A DNA stretch of 19,784 nt from Nephromyces sp. MM_2019 (GCA_015657535.1 JADHZB010002137.1:26846-46629), one strand, 5' to 3'. Positions 9,581-19,760 are shown, counted from the first letter of the stretch. Made by a program: numbers and translations. The notes: a model not told the origin generated them from the letters alone.

Positions 9581-9951
9581 CGTAAATCATTGAAATTCTC
9601 TTAATCATCCGCATCTTTCATGCCATCAAATGAGTTCAAAATCATCAACGCAGAGCTACACACACAACGCTACTGCAACGCTGCCTATATTTCCAGCAAA
9701 ACCAGAGAAGGAAAAGCAAAAATGATAGAGCATAGAGCACGCAGAAGGCAAGAAAGCTAGACTCAATACATAGCTGAGTTTTTCATGTGAAACGCAGCAA
9801 GAATTGCAAAGAAGTCTTGTTTACTTGTGTGTGCCTTTATGTGTGTGAGGCATGTGCATGGCTGCCCTCTGTGCATAAAACATAAAACGAAAAAAATTCA
9901 TCAAATTCATTCAAATTCCTACAAAAACGACAAAGAAGTCAACGGCCAATA

Positions 9952-10266
9952 ATGTCTTCAACCCCCAAAACTCATCAAATTCATCCAATTCAACCCAAAA
10001 AACGAGTTTACCATGCCAAAATGCCGAGGAAAAGAAAACTATGGCCCCCCCCTCTCTTTCCAGGGTTTTCCCCCGCCCAAGGTAATCGCGTGAATTCCCA
10101 CTTCACTGGCAGAGTAAAATCTGCTGTTCCAGTTCGAACTCGCCAGATTTCTTCGCAAAAAAATGAGTTTATGCCAATCTCTACAATAAAAGCCTTAAAA
10201 AAAAAGCAGAAAATTGCAGGAAGAAGAGAATTCCAGGGAAAACTACGACCAATAAAGGAGGATTAA
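9952..10266 (+). CDS. Possible small basic protein, unrecognised; doubtful
   Basis: This is a 104-codon frame whose product is strongly basic, with pieces MPRKRKLWPPPLFPGF and ALKKKQKIAGRREF. No family is recognised. The same stretch is nearly free of stops in two minus-strand frames as well (for example LASSNWNSRFYSASEVGIH and TADFTLPVKWEFTRLPW between about 10160 and 10030). The openness therefore does not decide the strand. A pyrimidine-rich acceptor-like sequence (CTCTCTTTCCAG) ends at 10062. I list it because one of the three frames may be a real exon. This particular one is unlikely to be correct. Confidence 0.15.
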   Translation: MSSTPKTHQIHPIQPKKRVYHAKMPRKRKLWPPPLFPGFSPAQGNRVNSHFTGRVKSAVPVRTRQISSQKNEFMPISTIKALKKKQKIAGRREFQGKLRPIKED

Positions 10267-10531
10267 CGTGTATAAAATCATCAGAAAAACTTTAAAATAT
10301 CTTCTTCCTCCAAGAGAAATCTAAAGAAACATTCCCTAAAGGAAGAAACTTAGTTGAAGATATCTCCCTTTTTAGGTAATGAAGCAGCAAAGTAACAGTG
10401 TGCGCAATTTTTTGGTGGTTCTTGGCGTTCTTCGGGGATTTTGCCGGCTGTTTTCGGTGCTTTCTCCCTTTTTCTGGGATTTTTTGCGATTTTCCTCACT
10501 TTTCCTCTTTTTTTCTCACTTCTATACGGTT

Positions 10532-11360
10532 TCACTCAACTTCATGATGTTTTCCCCACTTTTCTGTAACATGATATCCCTCCTCCTCTAAGTGCAAGTT
10601 AATCACCTCTTTCTTTCCAAACTGCCTAGCTCCAAAATCAAAAAGCGGCTTATGCACTACATACACCCTGCGAAAGGCGGCCTTTGAAGCAGTGAATAGT
10701 AGCGACAATGAAATTAACAATTTAACTCAGGAAGAGCGAGGAGAAAGTAAAAATTAGCAAAAAAAACTTTCGCTTCTTCGCAAAACACACACAAATTCAA
10801 GTTTACGAAACAATGAACAAAAAAGCGGAAGAAAATGAAGATTTTGAAGGATGAGGAAGGATAAATGTCTTCCTCATTTGAAGACTGCAGCTTACCCAGA
10901 AATTCTCATATTTTCTTGCGATAAAATGAGGTGGATATTCCCTACAGGTGCTTTGAGTGTAGGCGATACAGAGATATGGTGGGAGGTGTTTGGGGGGGAA
11001 CATACACACACTTGGGTTGGGGTAGCAGGGGGGTGCAGAGGGAGGGGTGCAGATGGACGGACGGGGAGGTTGTTGCAGATGTAGATACGAGGTTGGGGTG
11101 CAGATGCATGGAGAGGGGGGTGCAGATGCGCACACACACGTACAAACATGGAAAGTTCACACACGCGCAGAAGGATTAACACCAAGTTTTTGCACCCAGA
11201 GACTCGTCACAATTACGCAGCCACACACACACGCGCACACACACATACACATTCAACGGAAAAACTGCCATTGAAGAAATTTTTGCAAAGAAAATTCACA
11301 CATGAGAAACCTTTTTGCTACTTCTCCCAGGCGAATTTCAGCATAATAAAAGCCCTTCAT
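10532..11360 (-). CDS. Candidate three-exon gene for an 81-residue protein, unrecognised
   Basis: Proposed exons are 11360-11311, 10941-10896 and 10681-10532, joined in phases 2 and 0. The middle exon is flanked by CCTGTAG and a good GTAAGC donor and reads EYPPHFIARKYENFW. The last exon starts AAFRRVYVVHKPLFDFGARQ and ends EEEGYHVTEKWGKHHEVE before a stop at 10532-10534. The first exon, MKGFYYAEIRLGEVAK, ends at a weak donor (gtttct) and is the least certain part. The product would be small, basic and aromatic-rich with no membrane segment. That is the look of small mitochondrial complex or ribosome subunits, but I recognise no family. The 5' intron (11310-10942) is C/A-rich on the minus strand, in the style of the introns at the left of the window. 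What supports coding is phase agreement plus composition unlike the flanking repeats. Confidence 0.33.
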
Positions 11361-11944
11361 TAGGTATGGATGCAATGGGTAGTGACGACAAGCCAACCTA
11401 GAAAACGCTTAAAAACGTCTAATCTCATTGCAAAAAAATTGGAAAAAAGAGGGTTTTTCTGCGCTTTTTTCCAAGTTTAAACCTAAAGAAGATGAACCTA
11501 GTATACGCTAGGTTTTATCACATAGCAACTCGCGGGTGTGTTACTTATTTTTAGCTAAAAATTGGGTTTTTCCTGGTTCTTACTGTACTGGCTTTCTTCT
11601 CTTTATAGATAAAAGTATACCATGAAGTGTACAAGCTAGAGTGAATGCTAGTGAGCTAACCTTCTACACTTTGAGATTAGCAAAAGTTTCTGATTCTACA
11701 TTGTAGTTTAGTGACACACACAGCGATCCCCTGATATTTTGTGTGTTAAGCAAAGTAGGTGAGGGATACTGGGAAGAGCAAAGAAATCAGCAGCTTTACA
11801 AGCCGCACACCCTTCTTTCAAAGCACTACGTATGGGAGTGACATCGTAGAGATGTGTGCTTAGAGAGAGTGACAGAGCATCTAGTTTATATGGCTTAGAA
11901 GAGGGAGCGAGTTCTTCATGTAATGAAAAGCTTTTTAACTTCTC
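11361..11944. other. AT-rich intergenic stretch with two adjacent hairpins
   Basis: No coding segment was seen. At 11439-11474 an 11-base arm TTGGAAAAAAG faces a perfect complement CTTTTTTCCAA across a 14-base loop. At 11495-11514 AACCTAG and CTAGGTT flank a 6-base loop. The rest is unremarkable AT-rich sequence. Confidence 0.6.
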
Positions 11945-12091
11945 CTAGTAAGCAGATTGTAGCTTCGTCAAGATTTTACCTATGGTTCGTAGGCGGGCTC
12001 TGGATAGGGTAACATTGCGTGGCCGCTTTATGCCGAATCTTTTCAGTACATTTTGTTTGGTGTGTGCATTTAGTGTTTGTGCGTGACTAAC
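11945..12091 (-). CDS. Candidate 3'-terminal exon of an unresolved minus-strand gene
   Basis: The frame is open from just after a stop at 12092-12094 to a TAG at 11945-11947. The reading QNVLKRFGIKRPRNVTLSR continues ARLRTIGKILTKLQSAY. It is Lys/Arg-rich with varied residues, unlike the Cys/Val or Thr/His frames made by local GT repeats. Possible acceptors are a GTTAG ending at 12086 and a GAAAAG ending at 12043. The segment probably belongs with the exon-like segments at 12379-13351, but I could not find a chain that keeps frame through all of them. No family is recognised. Confidence 0.3.
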   Translation of the reverse strand, partial: VSHAQTLNAHTKQNVLKRFGIKRPRNVTLSRARLRTIGKILTKLQSAY

Positions 12092-12378
12092 TTATGTGTA
12101 TGTGCATCCGATGTGTGTATGCCTCTGTCTCTCATGCATGGATGCCCCTAGCTTTGTGCACCCCTCCATCTATCTCATTTGTGTGTGCTCCACTCCATAC
12201 ACCGCATCAGTGTGTATCTGCTCCACTTCATCTCTCCCCAGTGTGTGTGTGCCCCCACCAACATGTGTCTGCCCAGTCTCCGGGCATTGTGTGTGTGCCC
12301 CATTGCTTCTCTTACCTGTGTGTGTGGCCCTCTCCTGTGAATGAGTGCGTGTATCGATCTTGCGTGTGTGCGCCATAC

Positions 12379-12740
12379 TTCTGCATCAAACTTTCCTAGT
12401 ATTTCAGCGCTCAAAGTAATTTTTCTTCGTCTTCTGATGTTATCTCTTGGAGCCTGGATTAGCTTCGCGTGTTTATCATTCCAGAGTTCCCCTCCATTTG
12501 TGTATGTGTGGCATGGCCCCAGTTTTTTCATGCTTTTGGAGCCTCCCCCTAAAAGAGAGCTTTCCCATTTTTTGATGCTACACACCAACCTTCCAAGTGA
12601 TTGAGCAGCTCTTCAAGCTATCCCGTTTCATCATTGGCAAATCACCTTCTTTGAGGTACATCCTCTTCTAAAATCCAATCTTTTAATTAAGAGCGGCAAG
12701 GTACTCCATGAAGATGTGTGTTTTGATGCTTTAAATGTGC
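12379..12740 (-). CDS. Exon-like segments of an unresolved minus-strand gene
   Basis: Three segments look coding. Segment 12740-12646 reads TFKASKHTSSWSTLPLLIKR and continues LDFRRGCTSKK. Segment 12617-12590 reads LEELLNHLEG. Segment 12548-12379 includes MKKLGPCHTYTNGGELWNDK, then HAKLIQAPRDNIRRRRKITL and SAEILGKFDAE. The second and third join in frame across a 41-nt intron with a strong CTCTCTTTTAG acceptor. The first and second would need an intron of only 28 nt. Introns that short are known in some protists but would be unusual beside the 150-800 nt introns of this window. Other frames through 12490-12600 are also open. The composition is basic with no recognised domain. I am fairly sure some coding sequence is present and unsure of the exact model. 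Confidence 0.3.
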
Positions 12741-12840
12741 CTTCAGAGGCAAGTTTTATGTGTTTGCGGGGGAGTTGCTTTCTGGAGTGAAATTTCATGA
12801 GATTTTTGTGATTAAATGGTATAGTATAAGAGGCTAGTAG

Positions 12841-13155
12841 ATGGAGCAGCGCAAGCCGCTCCGAGTGCGTGTGTGCGGGGGGTGTGTGTTGCGTGTGGGG
12901 TTCTGTGTTGTGTGTTAAGTTGTGTGGTGTGTTGCCTGTGTGGTTACTGTGCGTGGTTACTATGTGTCGTATATGGTGTGTGATATAATTACTGTGTATG
13001 TGTTGCTATGAGGATTTAGGATTTCATCGTCATTAGTGGTAAGGTTACTGTATTCTGTGTGTGTGTTATGTGGATACAAAGTTTCAACGTGATTGGTAGG
13101 AAGCTTACTGTATACTTTTTGTGTTTGTGCGTTGTTATGAGCACACAGAGTTTCA
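12841..13155. repeat. GT-rich tract and diverged ~62-bp repeats
   Basis: 12860-12990 is GT-rich. From about 13002 three diverged copies of a roughly 62-67 base unit follow (near 13002, 13064 and 13131). They share TTATGAGGAT/TTATGTGGATAC-like starts, a TTTCAACGTGATTGGTA/TTTCATCGTCATTAGTG core and GGTTACTGTATTC/GCTTACTGTATAC ends. The third copy is truncated. No coding sign. Confidence 0.5.
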
Positions 13156-13214
13156 ATTTCAGAAAAAATTTTTGCTTGATACTATGAAGCATGGTGCGTG
13201 TTTCATGGGGATAC

Positions 13215-13351
13215 TGCTTGTTTGACTAAACCAGTGATATTTTTGAGGCACTGAACACATTTGTTGAATATTCTCTCTGTTCTTTTTTTGTGGGAGGGCA
13301 TTACTACGTGTAGTTGTATCGACACTTTTGAAGATGTACCAGGTGGAGCAG
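13215..13351 (-). CDS. Exon-like segment, possible 5' part of the unresolved minus-strand gene
   Basis: The open segment starts after a CATATAAG acceptor-like site and reads APPGTSSKVSIQLHVVMPSH, then KKRTERIFNKCVQC and LKNITGLVKQA, up to a possible GTATCC donor. A second frame over the same bases (13159-13377) is open too. The phase at its end does not match the segment beginning at 12740, so a missing exon or a wrong boundary is likely if they belong together. The family is not recognised. Confidence 0.25.
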
Positions 13352-13359
13352 CTTATATG

Positions 13360-14329
13360 AAAATAATGCGCATGCAAGCAACGCCATCATTTGAATATTA
13401 TAGTCCTCTGATTGTGACGTAGCATCAGTTCATTTTCCAGCCTTTCTGAAAATCTTTCAAGACCTCAAACATCTTCAGTATATTCTTGAGTTGCTGTTAA
13501 ATCGCTCGTATTGCTATCCTCTTAAGGCTTTATGCTTCGTGCTCCTTGCAATGAAAATAGTGTGCTATTGTTCTTTTTAAGCGTTTTTGGCTTGCTTTTC
13601 CTTTAAAAAGCTCTATTTTTCTGATGCTTTCGCTGCGGGAAGGGCAATCTCTCTTTTTTTAGTGTCTTTATGTTTAAAGGCATTTTTTTAGCTATTTATA
13701 GCTTACCTGTACGCTTCCATTTGCATTGTACTCTTCTCAGTGTGTTTAGTTTTTTATCAATGAAAATTCTCCTCAGTTTAAGTGTGTGTGCGTATCGTTA
13801 TCATGCAAGCATGATGCGCGTAGCTTTGGGGACACATTATGGTATGTGCAGCTTAGGCGCATAATCATAAGCATATACTACACGCGTGATCTTGCGCTGC
13901 CTGCACACACATTTCTTCATACCTCTGCACACAGTACATCTTTTTGTAGAGCTGTAAAGCATGTCTACAAGTTTACCTTTTTGCTCTCAATTCTGTCATA
14001 ATCTTCCGCAACCTGAGTAATCCGACCTTTTTTTGCAAACACCTAACATCTCCCAAGCTAAATTTCCACCCACATGGAAGTTACCACAGTGCGTGGACTC
14101 CAAATTTTTACCTTATGGCAGCACACCCACACACACACAAAGACCTCCCTGTTATGCTGCATAATTTTTTCCATGATTACGCCTCTGTTTATAAACGTGA
14201 GTGGCAGCCATGTTTTAATGAATAGTTTCCCAGAATTTCTTATTTGCTCGGTTACCATGTCATTAATACTCCCTTCTGTGTGTTTATTGCAGAACAGCGT
14301 GTATAAGCACACACACATATCTATACATC
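13360..14329. other. Upstream region of SmD3, no firm gene
   Basis: AT-rich, with a small plus-strand open frame at about 13400-13578 (includes FLKIFQDLKHLQYILELLL) behind a TTCATTTTCCAG acceptor-like site. It has no recognisable family and I do not call it a gene. The region should contain the SmD3 promoter, but no motif can be assigned safely. A TTTATTGCAG at 14283-14292 may be the 3' end of a 5' UTR intron. Confidence 0.45.
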
Positions 14330-15658
14330 ATGTCGGTTGGAATCCCCGTGAAGCTTCTCTATGAGGGTATTGGGCATACTGTCACAATAGAAATCAAATC
14401 TGGAATAGTGTATCGCGGAACTTTGGTATGTGCGTAATTTCTTCTGCAGTTCTCATTGAGAAAAGTTTGGATACTCTTGCTTTTGTATGCAATTTTTGTG
14501 TGTGTACCTGCCAAATGCGCCTCTTGAGAGACGCTGCTGGATTTTGCTTCAATTTGGTGCTTATCTGTGCTCTATTTATACAGGATAATGTGGAAGATAA
14601 CATGAATTGCCTGATGAGAGAGGTAACAAGTACATCAAAGGATGGAAGAGTCACCAGACTGCAGGTAAATGAAGTTTTTTTTCTATTCAGTACCATACCA
14701 TGCTACTGCTATTCGTATCGTTTTGACATTTTCATATGAATATGATGATTTCTCGCAAAAACAGCTTAGTTCTGGAAAATTAGCCAAAGTCCATGAAATC
14801 ATGGTGCTTTTTGCTCCGTAAGCACTCTCTTATCATTTCTTAGTTTATTGGGGCTATTTCTACTCATTGCATGCTTTGTTTCTAGCATTATAGCATCTAC
14901 ATACTCCAAACAAATGTCAAAGCTGCAATCTTCAGCAAACCCGAAAATCTGCAACAAGACTAACATGCAAATGCATATTTTGCAAAAATAAATGGAAAAA
15001 AAATCTCTACAGGAACCATGTACTGAATTAGGAACTGCTGCGACTTCTGTAATTGAAAAGAAAGCTTGAGATAGATTAAATAGGGAATTCCACTTTTCAA
15101 GACTTAGAATAGTCGATCTTCATGCTTGAAAATGCTGCCACTGTCCCTACAAGTATGCCTTAAGCTGAAGTCCCCCGGCCTTCAAAAGCAGACTGCAATT
15201 GCTCTAGGCGCGCAACTCGTGCTTAGGCTCTATGGGAAAGCATGAAAGTGTGTTTCTCTATTTTACTACTTTTGGTTGACAAAAAAATATAATTTTCAAA
15301 TTTCCAGTAAAATCGCGTATCATGCCATCACAATCCGTTTGTCCGTAGCCTACATTGGCGTTCCAAAGAGCATTAAAAGCTTGTGCTTTAACCATTTATC
15401 GCACACACATTTAAAATATTAGTTCTGAATTCTAATATGTGTGTGCAGCAAGTTTACATCAGAGGGAGCTACATAAGGTTCATTATCTTCCCTGATATGT
15501 TGAGGCATTCGCCGATGTTTAAGCTAGCCCAAGGTTCAAAGGGTAAAGCTCGGCTTCTCGGGCTAGCGGGTATGCAGCGGGCATCAGAAATGCGAAATCG
15601 GGAGGCAATGGGAAACCGAGGAGGATTCAGAGGCAGAGGTCGTGGACGGGGAAACTAA
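14330..15658 (+). CDS. SMD3: Small nuclear ribonucleoprotein SmD3, three exons, complete
   Basis: Core Sm protein of the spliceosomal U1, U2, U4 and U5 snRNPs. In the family, SmD3 pairs with SmB in the seven-membered Sm ring that binds the U-rich Sm site of snRNA. Exons are 14330-14425, 14584-14664 and 15449-15658, all joined in phase 0 with GT..AG introns of 158 and 784 nt. The 128-residue product has the family's length (about 126). It opens with MSVGIPVKLLYEGIGHTV, has the Sm1 end GIVYRGTL, the EDNMN loop at residues 36-40 and the Sm2 signature QVYIRGS at 60-66, then IRFIIFPDMLRHSPMF. It ends in the expected Arg-Gly tail (RGRGRGRGN), the type of sequence that is arginine-methylated in Sm proteins. 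The start is the first in-frame ATG and matches the family N-terminus. A pyrimidine-rich TTTATTGCAG ends at 14292, so a 5' UTR intron is possible. No odd residues were seen. Confidence 0.95.
14665..15448 (+). other. Second intron of SmD3
   Basis: 784-nt intron with a GTAAAT donor and an ATGTGTGTGCAG acceptor. No ORF, tRNA-like fold or box C/D pair was recognised inside it. It is AT-rich without the CA/GT satellites seen in the WD40 gene. Confidence 0.8.
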
Positions 15659-17000
15659 CCGTCTTTTTCACGATTTTTTATTTCTACACTCAAGTTTATA
15701 TAGCTACAGTTTTGTGCAGCATTTCATATTTTATAATTTTTCTCTCTTTCATCCCTTCCGCCTTAGTTTGTCCTATCTTAACTGTGGTTCTCTAACTTCC
15801 CAAAGTATATCCTTTGCAAGAAGGCTGACATGTTTGCCCTCTTCATCTGAAAATTTTGGAGATATTTTCTATCTTCATCCTTCGTTTTGCCTTTGCATTT
15901 ATTCTATTAAAAGCAATCTCCAAAAAACCATGCATTCTGGTTGTCGCCTCTGTCGTTATAAATGAGTCCAAGATGCCATTTGTTCCTGCACATTTATAAC
16001 TGTCCTTGGCCGCCGCTCTCTGCGCTTCCCCATCCTGCGCCGCATGAGGGGTATTGCGCTTCCTTAGGGTAGCCTTATTTGCTTCCAGATGGTGCAAACG
16101 CGGTATAGAGATAGTGAAATGTGTATCATCAATGAAGAGCAGCGTTCTTTTTGAGGAGTGGCTGTGTCTCAATTGAAATTGGTTTTAGGGCATGGAACTT
16201 GCCGGGCAATCTGTGTCTTCTTCAATTAAAGCTGCCCCAATAGCCGCTATTTTTCTATTGCAAATTTTCACTCGAAGGATCAACAAGTTCTTTCCTCTAT
16301 ATCTTAACTAAAATTAAAGCAGTGTCGTAACGTCGTTTCATTAGCTTAAGTGGGATCAAGCGCTCAGGGTGACGTCATGAGGAGACTCCCTCCGTAAATC
16401 TGATCAAGGGGTAAAAATGCGTAGCAGAGTTGCTGCCAGCTTCTTGTGTATCATGTATGTAGACGGGTTTCTAGTCCTTAGGGGGCGTATATATGGTAAT
16501 ATAATGCGCATTTTTCACCAAAGAGGTAGGTCATGGAGAGTTTTTCCTTAGATTCTAGCTCCCCTCTGGAGTTCCTGTGTTGGTAGCCACGACCATGTTT
16601 AGCCGTATCGTAAAATCCTGTAGTTTTTCTGACGTTCCGCCACTGCATGCCGTTGGAGATTATGACTGCTGCTTCCGAGTGGAGTCGTTATACTACGGGG
16701 TTGCAGGTTGAGTAACGATGCTGGTAGCATAAAATAGCTTCTCCCGCTAATGTGCTCAGTTGCGTATGTCGACGAGGTATGAGTTATATTATCCGCGGCA
16801 CAATTGATAATAAAACGGGAGTACGCATAGCAGAAATTGTGAGTATCTGTGAAAGCGTATGGCGATGCTAAGCGTGCCTGTGCATTACCTAGTGAAAGCC
16901 AGTGCGCTTTCAGCAATGACTTCCACTGGCTCCTGGTAGGCTACTTGTGATTTTGAAGGAGCGTGCATAGTGAATGACTAAACAAAGCACACTTTCGAAA
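15659..17000. other. Region downstream of SmD3, no firm gene
   Basis: 15659-15960 would contain the SmD3 3' UTR and polyadenylation region. Two minus-strand frames of 109 codons (16172-15843) and 105 codons (16916-16599) start with ATG and have fairly varied residues. They show no known domain, and frames of this length are expected by chance in sequence of this base composition. From 16000 the sequence is less AT-biased and free of CA/GT satellites. Confidence 0.4.
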
Positions 17001-17002
17001 TC

Positions 17003-17050
17003 CTGATGCCGTGAGCTTTTGATATTCTGATGCCGTGAACTTTTAATAGT
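17003..17050. repeat. Two tandem copies of a 24-bp unit
   Basis: 17003-17026 and 17027-17050 share CTGATGCCGTGA(G/A)CTTTT, with differences only at the ends. No function is evident. Confidence 0.8.
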
Positions 17051-17860
17051 CCCAAGGCTCGAGCTTTATCCGCTCTCCTATTACTGGCACTGCGGAGAAT
17101 TATTAGTTTTTTATTAGTGTTGCAGCACCGGCTTATTTCTTTCTATAGCTCCACACTTCTCCCAAGTGTAAACGATATTGTGCGGAGCAAAATATGATCT
17201 AACTTTTTGCTACAAAGATGCAGGACGCTTTGACTAAGACACTGCGCGCATGGCTTGCTCGAATATTCGTTGAGAATGATATATGTGTTAGGACTAATTT
17301 CGTGGTGTATGCGGATTGAGTCTACGGAATCAGCATACGTATACCTCAAATAGTTCGTTAAATCATGGCTAGAAGAGCAGACGCTGCCGTAGGGGGGACA
17401 CGAAGCCGAGCAAAAGTAGGGTATTTTCTGTGTCTAATATCTAAGCCAAAAACATTACAAAACCCTGCAAGGAACTCCAATAATTTTTTTTTCATTTAAT
17501 TTTTTTTACCGCCTTTGTTCTCAATAAGGGGATAAAGCTTAGCAACAAATATAGAAGAGCAGAATCGGCTTTGATTAATGAGGAGCCTTTGCCTAGCGCC
17601 ATCTGGCATAAGCGGCCGTATAAATAGGTGGAAGAGGTTTTTACATTGGAATTCCAATAAGAGTAGCCGATGCTTCCAGGCATTCTTTTGTTTGCGGAAC
17701 CGTAACTGTGAGTCTTGAAAATTGTCGAAAAAGCAGCAGGTCTACCCGTAAGGCAATACTCGTACTGCGGCACTTCCAGTGCCATCTCGTCTGGAAGCAG
17801 CGGCAGCCGCATGAAATGAAACATTGTAGTCGGAATATATTTTTAAAAATCATAGCAATG
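17051..17860. other. Region with overlapping minus-strand open frames, no firm gene
   Basis: Minus-strand frames 17349-17143, 17824-17492 and 17853-17641 are open. The last contains a reasonable stretch, FSRLTVTVPQTKECLEASAT, ending in LIGIPM and a stop, behind a GCTGCTTCCAG acceptor-like site. Frames overlap one another and none gives a recognised domain. A plus-strand frame (17708-17953) covers the same bases. I cannot choose among them. Confidence 0.3.
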
Positions 17861-17864
17861 AACC

Positions 17865-18040
17865 CTACACGAACTCAGCCGCGAATGCGCGCGCTTGTGC
17901 GTAAAACCCTCCTGGGAAGGCAGGATTTTCCCGTAGCTTCTAAAGTTTTTTAAATCTTACCAAATGAGCTCCCCCGCTACTACGATAGTGCGGGAATTGC
18001 ATGAAAAATTCAGACCGAAGCAGGTGACAGGCTGATCAGA
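17865..18040 (-). CDS. Two exon-like segments, unplaced
   Basis: 18040-17961 starts at a TAAAATCTAG acceptor and ends at a good GTAAGA donor; it reads DQPVTCFGLNFSCNSRTIVV then AGELI. 17939-17865 starts after AAAACTTTAG, reads KLRENPAFPGGFYAQARAFA then AEFV, and ends in a stop. Each looks coding on its own, but the phases do not join directly (the first ends with two extra bases, the second begins at a codon boundary and its first base would create a stop). They may belong to the gene entering from the right, or be chance. Confidence 0.2.
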
Positions 18041-18126
18041 CTAGATTTTATCGTAAAAGACTGTGACTGAAACTAAAAATGTTCTGATTAAGCGGCAATG
18101 CTAGTGGGTTATCAATCAGCATGCAG

Positions 18127-19555
18127 CTACGCTCGCATGGGTGGGTTTTTTATAACGTCTCTAAGCACATCAGCTGCGTCAAGGCTGATATCTATATTTG
18201 TTTTGAATTTTAAACTGGAAGACAGGATATATCTTGGTGTAGGGATACGTCCTCCAGCGGTCTTGTCCTGCAGTTCGATGACGGTACCAAGGCCATTTCC
18301 TGCTTCTGAGGACAATAATAGAGCAATAGCCAGATTTAGAGACTTTAGCACAAGAACTTGCTCCATTTGGGCAACCTAGCATCACGAAACGTTAATTACC
18401 GTGCAAATAGTAATGTAGATTCATACACTCCAAGTAGTACGTAGTTTTTGCATTGCATGCATATATGGCAGGGGAAGAGATCTTTTGAGGAGGCTTGCCG
18501 AGTACACCTGCCAAATGCACACGCAATACACAGCTCTCGACTTTTTGACGACGCCCTCTAGGCGCGAATATTCAGTTTCAGCCTCCGCAGATCGTAGGAC
18601 ATCAGAAGGCAAAAAGATATGCATCAGTTCAGAGGCTCGTATGCATATATAGATTTGTGTGCTCAAATGAAATAAAAAAAAAGAATCGATCCAGGAGAAT
18701 CATTTGACAATTTTACGCTTATCAGCGGCAGAGTAATCCAGTCCTCCAGTTACTACTTACAAATTAATATTCTGTGAAATTAAAAATGGAACACTCACGT
18801 ACGCAGATTTCTGTAACCAAAGATTGAGGGACTTACGGCATCTTCTTGTTTCTTCGAAGTTTCATCACCCTTCTCTTAATAATAATATTTTCCATAGATT
18901 CCACCTTTTCTCCGTAGGCAAGTTTTCGAACTAACGTGAACGGGTAAAAGACAGGTTAAAACACCATTTTTTCGATTTAAGTGAATTTTTCTCAAGTGTA
19001 TGTAGCGCACGAAGTAAAACATGCACAGAAAACATATCTGCAGACAAAATTATAAAAAAAAAAGGGAAAACAGAATACGTGAAAAAAGCAGGATAGTAAA
19101 CGCAGCTGAATAAGCTAGGAAAAAAACTTGCAGGCTACCAAGTATTGGTGCCGTTTCTTTTATACAAGACATACTTGCAATGACAAAAAAATAAGCTATA
19201 GTGAAGTTCTTTGCTTACATAATGGTCGGTCTCTCATGGCTTCAAGCTCCCGGTCCTCAAAAGTCTCTGGTAACGGGCGACCTAAAGATAGAGAAATACA
19301 AAAAGATTAGGTGGAAAATGCATGCGCTTCATGAACTGCACAGGTACTAAAAATCGTTGCTGCATATAATACATACACCCAATCAAAACCAGTGTTATCA
19401 ATCAAAATCAGCTTTAAAATTTAGATATGCTAGCAACCAAGAAGCTTTTTCACCCCTATGTTCTTACCAAGCATCAAACGACGCATATACCATGTCCTAT
19501 CCGTCTTCAATATATCGTGGTTTAGCAATACCTGCCTCACAAATTTTTGATTTAC
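18127..19555 (-). CDS. Unrecognised multi-exon gene, 5' end not found; five visible exons
   Basis: Exons are 19555-19468, 19281-19219, 18930-18837, 18661-18508 and 18375-18127. The first three have good sites (TTTCTCAG, CTTTAG and ACGTTAG acceptors; GTAAGA, GTAAGC and GTAAGT donors) and join in phases 1, 1 and 2 without a stop. They read VNQKFVRQVLLNHDILKTDR, then TWYMRRLMLGRPLPETFEDR, ELEAMRDRPLFRKLAYGEKV and ESMENIIIKRRVMKLRRNKK. The fourth has a strong pyrimidine-rich acceptor and keeps frame (ASELMHIFLPSDVLRSAEAE). The fifth has two open frames. The one kept by a CAG|GTGTAC donor ends IKNPPMRA and a stop at 18127. The other contains KWPWYRHRTAGQDRWRTYPY. The basic helical pair around LKTDRTWYMRRLML and VESMENIIIKRR faintly recalls mitochondrial uL29/MRPL47, but I would not name it so. 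No signal peptide or membrane segment is visible; the start codon is not identified. Confidence 0.45.
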
Positions 19556-19760
19556 CTGAGAAATAGCATGGAAACTAAATCAAAGCCTTAGGAGTATCAA
19601 CGCCAAATATATATAAAGAGAAGTACACAGTAGGTAGTAACAAAAAATTTTCTCGACAAGACAGGATATTTACTGGGGGAATTCCCATGCACCTGCTTAT
19701 GGCAGCATTACAAAGGTATAACTACCTATACTGTAGTATCGAGATTGAAATCAGGCTCAC

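Noticed and set aside
10803..11274. Several overlapping Pro/Thr/Cys frames on both strands
   Set aside because: They reflect the CA/GT and G-rich tract between two proposed exons. They are mutually overlapping and periodic.
12094..12399. Cys/Val/His/Pro frames on the plus strand
   Set aside because: They come from GTGTGTG and CCCC-rich composition. The same interval gives antisense Thr/His frames.
15843..16172. 109-codon minus-strand frame with varied residues
   Set aside because: No family, no splice context and a length expected by chance. It is kept only as a note, since related-genome conservation could rescue it.
15659..18100. Insertion of organellar DNA or a retroelement, because the composition changes here
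   Set aside because: I saw no recognisable cox, cob or rRNA fragment, no reverse transcriptase or integrase motif, and no terminal repeats.
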